Below, in pieces: positions 45,306-52,701 of a stretch of DNA of 64,000 nt (position 1 is its first letter; each line of letters opens with the position of its first letter). The notes beneath the pieces are model-generated. The model ran no database searches. It saw only the letters and a list, made by a program, of their open reading frames with translations, and had not been told where the DNA came from. The translations under genes and the position numbers were made by a program. This DNA is from Ulvibacter litoralis (GTDB taxonomy: Bacteria; Bacteroidota; Bacteroidia; Flavobacteriales; Flavobacteriaceae): NCBI RefSeq assembly GCF_900102055.1, contig NZ_FNBA01000001.1:1203085-1267084 (forward strand), read 5' to 3'.

Positions 45306-45923
45306 GTGTCTACAAAACTTCACATAGAGCGTTATTGCCATATTAAGAACAGTACTGTTTCGCTAAACGGAGCGCCCCTTTTTGAAATAGCTTCGGAAGA
45401 TTTTTTAACGTTTATTAAAGCAGCGTATAAAGAATTAGACACGAAGTATTCAAAGTTTTTTAAGATGGACAATCTTAGTAAACTAGCCTTTTTAGCCGCA
45501 GACGTACTGTTAAAAGAAGATACGTCACTTTCCGAAGGAGAAAAAAATATAGCCATTGTGCTTTCCAATAGGGCGTCTAGTTTGGATACCGATAGGAAGC
45601 ATCAAGCGTCTATTTCAGATCCAAAGAATTATTATCCGAGTCCCGCCGTGTTTGTATATACCTTGCCCAATATTTGTATTGGAGAGATAAGTATTAAGCA
45701 TAAACTGTTTTCTGAAAATAGTTTTTTTATATTTGAAACGTTTAGTGCAGACTTGTTAAAAGTGTATACTGAAAGTCTTTTAAAAACAAACAAAGCTGAA
45801 AAAGTACTGTGCGGTTGGGTAGATTTTGATGCCGATTCTTATGAAGCTTTTTTATATTTGGTAAGCAGCGAAGGCACGATTGAACATAACAACAACGAAA
45901 TAACCAGATTATATAGATTATGA
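45306..45923 (+). CDS. Truncated ketosynthase-like protein
   Basis: A 205-residue protein resembling the N-terminal part of a ketosynthase (NIAIVLSNRASSLDTDRK and PSPAVFVYTLPNICIGEISI). It is half the normal length and lacks the catalytic Cys and both His motifs, so it cannot condense. Such short KS homologues recur in flexirubin clusters and may be a structural partner of KS or ACP. The GTG at 45306 is the likely start; there is no better ATG nearby. Its stop overlaps the second ACP by 4 bp. Confidence 0.8.
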   Translation: MSTKLHIERYCHIKNSTVSLNGAPLFEIASEDFLTFIKAAYKELDTKYSKFFKMDNLSKLAFLAADVLLKEDTSLSEGEKNIAIVLSNRASSLDTDRKHQASISDPKNYYPSPAVFVYTLPNICIGEISIKHKLFSENSFFIFETFSADLLKVYTESLLKTNKAEKVLCGWVDFDADSYEAFLYLVSSEGTIEHNNNEITRLYRL

Positions 45924-46177
45924 GTGAATTAAGAGAAGAGTTAAAAGAAAAAATCATAGAGCAATTAAACCTAGAAGATGTTGCCGTAGCTGATATCGCT
46001 GATGACGACTCACTTTTTGGAGATGGCCTAGGATTAGATTCTATCGATGCATTAGAGCTAATTGTAATGCTTGATAAAGACTACGGAATTAAACTTTCTG
46101 ACCCGAAAGAAGGGCGTAAAATTTTTGAATCGATAGGGGTTATGGCAGATTACATTGCCGAGCATAGAACTAAATAA
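45920..46177 (+). CDS. Acyl carrier protein 2
   Basis: An 85-residue carrier protein with the phosphopantetheine attachment Ser41 in GLGLDSIDALEL. It lies directly before a KS/CLF-like pair and after the truncated KS, so it is the likely carrier for aryl polyene elongation. A 54-bp gap to the next gene is one of the few real spacers in the operon. Confidence 0.95.
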   Translation: MSELREELKEKIIEQLNLEDVAVADIADDDSLFGDGLGLDSIDALELIVMLDKDYGIKLSDPKEGRKIFESIGVMADYIAEHRTK

Positions 46178-46231
46178 ACGAACTTTTTGAAGTTTTTCAT
46201 ACCACGATAAGCTTCCTAGATACAGAAATTC

Positions 46232-47434
46232 ATGTCAAAAGGCATAGCAATCACCGGAATGGGAATTATTTCTGCCATTGGAAACAACGTGGCAGAAAAT
46301 TATAGTGCGCTTATTGAAGGTAGAAAAGGAATTTCTAGAATTTCAAAAATAGATACGGTGCATCGCGATGCCATTATGGTGGGCGAGATTGAAAGTTCAA
46401 ATGAAGCGTTAATACAACAACTCGACTTACCTGCTACAAATAATTATTGTCGTACGGCATTGCTGGGTGCTATAGCTGCAAAACAGGCGATTGCTGACGC
46501 ACAAATTTCGGACATCAACCAGTACAGAACAGGGCTCGTTTCTTCCACCAGTGTTGGTGGAATGGATATGACCGAAACCTATTACTACGACTATCTAGAA
46601 AATACAAACACACAAAAATATATTGAAGGACATCACGCAGGGGATTCCACACAAAAAATAGCCCAACAGCTTGGAATACACCAAAGTTTGGTAACAACCA
46701 TCAGTACGGCTTGTTCTTCGGCAGCAAACGCTATTATGTTGGGAGCTCGCCTTATAAAGTCTGGTAAGTTAGATCGCGTGGTTGTTGGAGGAACCGATTG
46801 CTTGTCGAAGTTTACCATCAACGGGTTTAAAACTCTAATGATTTTAAGCGATACCTACAGCACTCCTTTTGATGAAAACCGTAAAGGGTTAAATCTAGGA
46901 GAGGCCGCTGCATTTTTAGTCTTGGAAAGTGATGCGGTTGTAAAAGCTGAAAACAAAAAGGTGTTGGCGTATGTGAAAGGCTACGGAAACGCAAACGATG
47001 CGTATCATCAAACGGCTTCGTCAGAAAATGGGGATGGTGCGACTTTGGCAATGGAAAAAGCACTGAAAGTTGCCGGTTTGAAACCTTCAGACATCGATTA
47101 CATCAACGCTCATGGTACTGCTACAGGAAATAACGACCTGTCTGAAGGACGCGCGATCATCAATGTGTTTGGCGATGCGATTCCAGACTTTAGTTCTACA
47201 AAAGCTTATACGGGGCATACCTTAGCAGCCGCAGGAGCGATAGAAGCGGTGTATTCTGTGTTGGCATTGCAACACAACGTTATTTTCCCGAATCTCAATT
47301 TTAAAACACAAATGAAGGAGTTTGCTATCACGCCGCAAACTACCTTAAAAGAAAAAGAATTACAGACTGTTTTGTCTAACTCGTTAGGGTTTGGAGGAAA
47401 TTGCTCTACGGTACTATTTTCAAAAAACGCATAA
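46232..47434 (+). CDS. Beta-ketoacyl synthase (KS of a KS/CLF pair)
   Basis: A 400-residue ketosynthase with a complete triad: Cys in TISTACSSAAN, His in NAHGTATGNND and His in YTGHTLAAAGA. The following gene encodes a KS homologue without Cys, and the stop and start overlap (ATAATG). This fits the type II heterodimer described for aryl polyenes (ApeO/ApeC), which elongates the aryl starter on ACP. Confidence 0.94.
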   Translation: MSKGIAITGMGIISAIGNNVAENYSALIEGRKGISRISKIDTVHRDAIMVGEIESSNEALIQQLDLPATNNYCRTALLGAIAAKQAIADAQISDINQYRTGLVSSTSVGGMDMTETYYYDYLENTNTQKYIEGHHAGDSTQKIAQQLGIHQSLVTTISTACSSAANAIMLGARLIKSGKLDRVVVGGTDCLSKFTINGFKTLMILSDTYSTPFDENRKGLNLGEAAAFLVLESDAVVKAENKKVLAYVKGYGNANDAYHQTASSENGDGATLAMEKALKVAGLKPSDIDYINAHGTATGNNDLSEGRAIINVFGDAIPDFSSTKAYTGHTLAAAGAIEAVYSVLALQHNVIFPNLNFKTQMKEFAITPQTTLKEKELQTVLSNSLGFGGNCSTVLFSKNA

Positions 47435-48504
47435 TGAAAAAGGTCTATATAAACAGTATCGGTTCTATTTCGGCTCAAAAAACTTTTGAGAACGCTTCCT
47501 TTTTGGAAACTATTGCCGACTATAACGATACGGTACTTCCAGCCATAGATCCTGTATATAAAGATTACATTCCACCCGCCGCTGCCCGCAGAATGGCAAA
47601 AGGAATTAAAATGGGGGTGGTGGCCTCCAAAATTGCATTGGCCGAAGCAAATCTCGAAAATGTGGATGCTGTCATAACAGGAACAGGAATGGGCTGCGTG
47701 GTCGATTCTGAAAAATTTGTGAGTGCGATTATCGATAACAACGAAGAATACCTTACGCCGACTTCTTTTATACAATCTACCCACAATACTGTTGGCGGAC
47801 AAATAGCATTGGGACTAGGCTGTAATGGCTATAATTTTACGTATGTACACGCGAGTATTTCGTTTGAATCGGCGTTGCTAGATGCTAAAATGCAACTAGA
47901 AACTGAAGAAGCTGAGAACATATTGGTAGGTGGCGTGGATGAATTGGGAGCGCATACCGTGAAGATTCACCGATTGATCAATCATATCAAGCCAGAAGCG
48001 GTTACGTCTAAAACGGTGTTAAACTCAAAAACATCGGGAGCCGTGTTTAGCGAAGGCGCGAATTTCTTTGTGCTTTCTAATTTAAGGGCTGCACAAACCT
48101 ACGCTGAGCTTTTGGATGTAAAAATGTTTAATACTTTAGAAATACGTACACTTTCCAAAGCAGTTTTAACCTTTTTACAGGTAAACGGACTTTTTATTTC
48201 AGATGTTGATTTAATAATTTTAGGGAATAATGGTGATGTAGCATACGACACTTATTACCATGAACTTACAGATAAGGTGTTTGCTGAGACACCACAAGCT
48301 ACTTACAAACAACTCTCTGGAGAGTTTCATACAGCGTCTTCTTTCGGACTTTGGATGGCTTCAAAAATAATGAAAAGCCAATCGGTACCTGAAGCAGCTC
48401 AATTAAACACGATACAAACTTCTGAAGTTAACACCATCTTACTGTACAATCAATATCGTGGAGAAAATCATAGTTTAACATTGTTGCGTCATGTTGAGGT
48501 TTAA
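47434..48504 (+). CDS. Chain-length-factor-like ketosynthase
   Basis: A 356-residue ketosynthase homologue. At the catalytic position the normal ACASG is replaced by VHASI (138-142), so Cys is His139, and no His-His pair is recognisable downstream. It is therefore likely the non-catalytic partner of the preceding KS, as in other type II systems where the chain length factor shapes the polyene cavity. The ATG at 47434 follows the preceding stop by overlap. It overlaps the deacetylase start by 14 bp. Confidence 0.88.
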   Translation: MKKVYINSIGSISAQKTFENASFLETIADYNDTVLPAIDPVYKDYIPPAAARRMAKGIKMGVVASKIALAEANLENVDAVITGTGMGCVVDSEKFVSAIIDNNEEYLTPTSFIQSTHNTVGGQIALGLGCNGYNFTYVHASISFESALLDAKMQLETEEAENILVGGVDELGAHTVKIHRLINHIKPEAVTSKTVLNSKTSGAVFSEGANFFVLSNLRAAQTYAELLDVKMFNTLEIRTLSKAVLTFLQVNGLFISDVDLIILGNNGDVAYDTYYHELTDKVFAETPQATYKQLSGEFHTASSFGLWMASKIMKSQSVPEAAQLNTIQTSEVNTILLYNQYRGENHSLTLLRHVEV

Positions 48505-49267
48505 AACAACAAACCTCATTTTTGTGGGAGCCTTTGTTTTGCTGCTACTTGCTTCTTTCTTTTTCACCGTTTCCCTATCAGTATTTCTTCTTTTGTTTGT
48601 ATTATGGATTATTATTACTGCCTTTGGATCGTTTCAGATTCAGTGGAATTATCATGTGAAATCGTTACATAGCAATATTGCAATATCAAAAAATGAAGTT
48701 GCGATTACTTTTGACGATGGTCCCAATCCTGAATACACCTTACGAGTGCTTTCTTTGCTGAAACAGTACAATGCAAAAGCTACTTTTTTCTGCGTAGGGA
48801 AAAATATCGCTTCCCATCCTGAGATTTTTAAACAGATACTAGCTGAAGGACATACGGTAGGAAACCATACGTATTCACACTCCAATGGTTTTGGATTTTT
48901 TTCCACCCAAAAAGTAATCGAAGATTTGCAACAAACAAATGCTATTGCAAAAAAAGTGGCCAATTTAGAGCTGAAATTATACCGTCCAGCCTTTGGAGTG
49001 ACCAATCCGAATATTAAAAAGGCACTCCAAGTAACAAAACTACAATCGATAGGTTGGAACAAACGCTCCTTCGATACCACGAAACTTTCCGAAGAAAAAA
49101 TAGTAAAACGCGTTACAAAAGACTTGAAGAAGGGTGATATTATCTTGCTTCACGATTCGAGTGAGAAAACAAGTAAGGTATTGGAACAGTTATTGCTATT
49201 TTTGCAAACAAAACAAATGCAGTCGGTTCCTGTGGACCAATTGCTAGCGATTGAAGCCTATGCGTAA
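48491..49267 (+). CDS. Membrane-anchored polysaccharide deacetylase
   Basis: A 258-residue NodB-type deacetylase. Two hydrophobic helices at the N-terminus (about 5-50) anchor it. TFDDGPNPE, NHTYSHSNG, RPAFG (in place of RPPYG) and LLHDSS give the catalytic set. A deacetylase is unusual as an integral part of a pigment operon; it may modify the envelope for pigment insertion or act on a conjugate. Paralogue of 22917-23564. Confidence 0.88.
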   Translation: MLRFKTTNLIFVGAFVLLLLASFFFTVSLSVFLLLFVLWIIITAFGSFQIQWNYHVKSLHSNIAISKNEVAITFDDGPNPEYTLRVLSLLKQYNAKATFFCVGKNIASHPEIFKQILAEGHTVGNHTYSHSNGFGFFSTQKVIEDLQQTNAIAKKVANLELKLYRPAFGVTNPNIKKALQVTKLQSIGWNKRSFDTTKLSEEKIVKRVTKDLKKGDIILLHDSSEKTSKVLEQLLLFLQTKQMQSVPVDQLLAIEAYA

Positions 49268-49886
49268 GTATCTTTTTATTTTAGTACTAGTTTGTAGTTC
49301 GGTTCTCTTTGGACAAGAAGTAACAATGAATGCTTCAGAAATTATAGCTTTTAAAAAACAAGTGCAAACAACAGCTTCCGCAACAAAAACAATTACAAGC
49401 GATTTTGTGCAGTACAAGCATTTGGATTTTTTGGATAACGATATTGAAACTTCAGGAAAACTAGTGTTTAAATCTCCTGATTTGGTCAAATGGGAATATA
49501 CAAACCCATATCAATACACGGTTGTTTTTAAAGAAGATCAGCTGCTAATTAATGATGGTGGCACCAAGAGTAATGTAGATATTGGAAGTAGTAAATTATT
49601 TAAAAAATTAAGCGAACTTATCGTGAATAGTGTAAAAGGAACTTTGTTTGATACGGCCGATTTTGACGTTTCTTACTTAAAAACAAATGGTGAGAATAAA
49701 GTCATTTTTACACCGAAAGACAAAAAAATGGCTGGGTATATTGCTTCTTTTGAATTGTTATTTACTAAAGAAGATGCAACGGTAACTGAAGTGAAAATGG
49801 TAGAGCCGTCTGAAGATTTTACGCGCATCGTTTTTACCAATCGAATTGTAAATAGCAACGTGAATGATGCGGTTTTTACTAATTAG
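49260..49886 (+). CDS. lolA: LolA-like periplasmic carrier
   Basis: A protein of about 208 residues with signal peptide MRKYLFILVLVCSSVLFGQ. The mature part has the LolA-type half-barrel pattern: LVFKSPDLVKWEYTNPYQY, and a C-terminal FTNRIVNSNVND. LolA carries lipoproteins across the periplasm; copies in aryl polyene clusters are thought to carry the pigment or its lipid form. The ATG at 49260 is chosen over TTG at 49251 because it gives the compact signal peptide. It overlaps the previous gene by 8 bp and the next by 23 bp. Confidence 0.85.
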   Translation: MRKYLFILVLVCSSVLFGQEVTMNASEIIAFKKQVQTTASATKTITSDFVQYKHLDFLDNDIETSGKLVFKSPDLVKWEYTNPYQYTVVFKEDQLLINDGGTKSNVDIGSSKLFKKLSELIVNSVKGTLFDTADFDVSYLKTNGENKVIFTPKDKKMAGYIASFELLFTKEDATVTEVKMVEPSEDFTRIVFTNRIVNSNVNDAVFTN

Positions 49887-50508
49887 TTTCCTCGTTTTTG
49901 TCACTTCTTCGTGTGCGTTAAAAACCACGAAAGGATTGCAAACCACCGAAATTTCGGAGGCAACGGTTGTAAATCCGTACTTTTCAGACACCGCTGTCGA
50001 TTATGTGTACAAGGCTAAAATTGCGGTGTATGGGAATAATTTTGGCGGAATTGTAATTATAAAGAAAGTTGGTGTGAACAAACATCGCGTGGTGTTTACG
50101 ACCGAGTTTGGAAGTAAGATTTTTGATTTCCTCTTTGAAGGTGATCAATTTACCAAGAACTTTATTTTGGAGGATTTAGACAAAAAGATACTGGTAAATA
50201 CACTGCGGAAAGACTTTAAATTATTGCTTACGGAAACAATGCCAGTACAAGAGCAGTTTGTTTCTGATGACTATAAAGTTTATAAGTCGGTTGCGGAAAA
50301 CCGATATAATTTTTATTTCTTTACGAATCCACAGGGGCAATTGCAAAAAATTGTAAACACCTCTAAAAGCAAAGAAAAGGTGGTTGTTTTGGTAACACCG
50401 TTGGTTTCTGAAACACTTTCCGAAGCAAAAATGATTGCCGATAAAATTGCAATCAATCATCAAAATATCAAACTGTCCATTACGATGGATTATTTTAAAA
50501 AGAACTAA
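49864..50508 (+). CDS. Outer-membrane lipoprotein, LolB-like by position
   Basis: A 214-residue lipoprotein with a lipobox (VTSSC), Cys17 being the acylated residue if the first of two adjacent Mets is used. The mature part is beta-rich and follows LolA. By position it could be the outer-membrane acceptor that receives cargo from the LolA-like carrier. Sequence identity to true LolB is not evident to me, so the role is inference. Confidence 0.8.
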   Translation: MMRFLLISFLVFVTSSCALKTTKGLQTTEISEATVVNPYFSDTAVDYVYKAKIAVYGNNFGGIVIIKKVGVNKHRVVFTTEFGSKIFDFLFEGDQFTKNFILEDLDKKILVNTLRKDFKLLLTETMPVQEQFVSDDYKVYKSVAENRYNFYFFTNPQGQLQKIVNTSKSKEKVVVLVTPLVSETLSEAKMIADKIAINHQNIKLSITMDYFKKN

Positions 50509-50877
50509 ATGTTACTAGAAGGATTATATATAATAACGAGTTTTGAACAGCAAGACGCTGAAGTGACTGCAATGATCGAGTTGCATAAAGAGCACGATAT
50601 ATTTAAAGGACATTTTCCTGGGAACCCGGTGATGCCAGGCGTTTGTATGCTTCAGATGATTAAAGAACTTACTGAAAAAGCAACGGGAAAAAACTTGTTT
50701 TTATCGGTATCGTCCAACATTAAATTCATGGCCATTATCAATCCTGAGGTTAATCCTGTATTGAAAGTAGCGATTACCATTTCAGAAGAAGACGGTGTGG
50801 TAAAGATTAAAAATACCAGTTCTTTTGAGGATACTGTGGCTCTAAAACTAAGTGCAACTTTTAAAGTGATTGCCTAA
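50509..50877 (+). CDS. FabZ-like hotdog protein with altered catalytic Glu
   Basis: A 122-residue hotdog protein. GHFPGNPVMPGVCMLQMIKEL matches the FabZ signature in two parts: the catalytic His in GHFPG is kept, but the Glu that follows PGV in FabZ (xxIIEAMAQ) is Gln here. It may still dehydrate weakly, pair with the His-less hotdog proteins at 38322/38761, or be a thioesterase-like editor. It starts directly after the previous stop. Confidence 0.82.
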   Translation: MLLEGLYIITSFEQQDAEVTAMIELHKEHDIFKGHFPGNPVMPGVCMLQMIKELTEKATGKNLFLSVSSNIKFMAIINPEVNPVLKVAITISEEDGVVKIKNTSSFEDTVALKLSATFKVIA

Positions 50878-51366
50878 ATGAAAGTGTTATTTTATTTCTT
50901 TTTGTGTGTTTCTTTCTTCGGAAAAGTTCCCGAGTTATCAGAATTGCGGGATAGTTATATTGCTGCGAACGGTAATCAAGAACGTACGCTTGCTTTTTAC
51001 GAATCCCTTTCAGAAGTAACCAAAAAGGATAAAACGGTGTTGGTCGCTTATAAAGGTGCTTCAACCATCATGCAAGCAAAGTTCGCAAAAGGAAAAGATC
51101 AGAAAAAAGACTTGTTTAAAGAAGGCGCGCTATTGCTTGAGTATGCAGTGGCTTCGGAACCTAATAACATTGAAATAAGAGTCATTAGAATGTCGATACA
51201 AGAGAACGTTCCAAAGTTTTTAAAGTACAACAAAAACATTTCTGAAGACAAAGAATTTATAACCACACACTATAGCACACTTACAAATGCTGGTTTAAAA
51301 GAATTTGTAAAGTCGTTTGTGATGCATTCTGAAGGCTTTACAGCTTCGGAAAGAGAAGCGTTCTAG
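50878..51366 (+). CDS. Small exported protein of unknown function
   Basis: A 162-residue protein with a hydrophobic N-terminus (MKVLFYFFLCVSFFG) that may be a signal peptide. The rest is helical, with a TPR-like pattern (ALLLEYAVASEPNNIEIRVIR). I do not recognise a named family. It is the last gene before the largest gap in the operon (138 bp). A similar gene is common in flexirubin clusters, but its role is unknown. Confidence 0.75.
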   Translation: MKVLFYFFLCVSFFGKVPELSELRDSYIAANGNQERTLAFYESLSEVTKKDKTVLVAYKGASTIMQAKFAKGKDQKKDLFKEGALLLEYAVASEPNNIEIRVIRMSIQENVPKFLKYNKNISEDKEFITTHYSTLTNAGLKEFVKSFVMHSEGFTASEREAF

Positions 51367-51412
51367 CGTTAAAATCTCAGTCCTTTTTTTCGTACATTCA
51401 TTTGCGTCAAAT

Positions 51413-51442
51413 TTTGATACTTAGATAGCGAATGTATATTTT
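51413..51442 (+). promoter_or_regulatory. Possible internal promoter of the operon
   Basis: TTTG (51413-51416), 18 bp, then TATATTTT (51435-51442), a near match to TTTG-N18/19-TAnnTTTG with the final G changed. It sits in the 138-bp gap before the GT2 gene, 62 bp from the start, and could boost the last six genes. Confidence 0.4.
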
Positions 51443-51504
51443 TACACGCGATTCAACTAACGTGAAATTCAGCTGCTTTTACCAACAAAAACAGCTACAA
51501 ATTA

Positions 51505-52701
51505 ATGGACAATACAACAACCAAACAACGGTTAACCGATTTACAATGCTGTGTAATTATTCCTACGTATAATAATCACAAGACATTGAAGCGTGTTATT
51601 GATGGTGTTTTAAACTACACCAACGCTGTTATTGTTGTAAACGATGGTGCTACCGATAGTACCGAAACTATTTTGCAAGCCTATCCGCAACTGACCCAAA
51701 TACACCTACCCAAAAACAAAGGAAAAGGGAATGCGCTTCAAATAGGATTTAACAAAGCAGTCGAGTTAGGCTACCAATACGCCATTACGATTGATAGTGA
51801 TGGACAGCATTTTCCGTCCGATATTCCTGTGTTTGTCGATGCCTTAGTAGCTTCCGAAGAGAAAAACATCCTGCTAATCGGTGCGCGAAACATGACGCAA
51901 GAAGGGGTGCCTAAGAAAAGCAGCTTCGGAAATAAATTTTCAAACTTCTGGTTTTGGTTTGAAACAGGCACTTCTTTAGACGACACACAATCTGGTTTCC
52001 GATTGTACCCAATTCAGGAATTGAAAAAACGAAAGTTTTACACTAAAAAATTTGAGTTCGAAATTGAAGTCATCGTAAAAGCCGCATGGAGCGGAACCGT
52101 CGTGAAAAATGTTCCTGTAAATGTGTTGTACGATGAAACAGAACGCGTTTCTCACTTTAGACCGTTTAAAGATTTTACGCGCATTAGCATTTTAAATACC
52201 TGGTTTGTGATTGTTACTTTTCTCTATATCAAACCGCGAGATTTGTATCGAAAATACCGTAAAAAAGGGTTGAAGCGTTTTGTTATGGAAGATTTGCTCG
52301 GAAATGACGATTCGCCAAGAAAAAAAGCATTGTCTATTGCCTTAGGTGTGTTTATTGGGTTGTCTCCGTTTTGGGGGTTTCATACCCTTATCGTGATCTT
52401 TTTAGCCATACTCTTTAAACTAAATAAAGCCATCGCATTTGCATTTTCAAATGTAAGTTTACCGCCGTTCATTCCATTTGTTTTATACGCGAGTTCTAAA
52501 ATGGGACAGTTTGTTTTAGGCATTGAGTATTCGTATACGATGGAAGAAATGACCGAAAACTTTGAAGTGCTAAAACACCTTAAAACGTACATCGTGGGAA
52601 GTTTTTCGTTAGCATTAGTCGCCTCAGTTGTAGTAGGACTTTTAGGGTTTCTCATTCTTTCTATTGTACAAGGAAAACAAAAGCTTTTGGTACATGAATA
52701 A
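51505..52701 (+). CDS. GT2 glycosyltransferase with DUF2062 tail
   Basis: A 398-residue protein. The N-terminal GT2 domain (about 10-230) has CVIIPTYNN, the metal motif ITIDSDGQH and the family block DDTQSGFRLY. The C-terminal DUF2062 domain (about 270-390) has two or three membrane helices (KKALSIALGVFIGLSPFWGF). The arrangement resembles dolichyl-phosphate-type sugar transferases; the acceptor may be a lipid carrier. It may make a sugar-lipid linked to pigment anchoring. Its stop overlaps the next start by 8 bp. Confidence 0.9.
   Translation: MDNTTTKQRLTDLQCCVIIPTYNNHKTLKRVIDGVLNYTNAVIVVNDGATDSTETILQAYPQLTQIHLPKNKGKGNALQIGFNKAVELGYQYAITIDSDGQHFPSDIPVFVDALVASEEKNILLIGARNMTQEGVPKKSSFGNKFSNFWFWFETGTSLDDTQSGFRLYPIQELKKRKFYTKKFEFEIEVIVKAAWSGTVVKNVPVNVLYDETERVSHFRPFKDFTRISILNTWFVIVTFLYIKPRDLYRKYRKKGLKRFVMEDLLGNDDSPRKKALSIALGVFIGLSPFWGFHTLIVIFLAILFKLNKAIAFAFSNVSLPPFIPFVLYASSKMGQFVLGIEYSYTMEEMTENFEVLKHLKTYIVGSFSLALVASVVVGLLGFLILSIVQGKQKLLVHE

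Noticed and set aside
47206-47802. Minus-strand 198-codon frame under the KS and CLF genes
   Set aside because: Antisense shadow of two strongly supported genes; the translation has no domain and an unusual His/Cys-rich composition.
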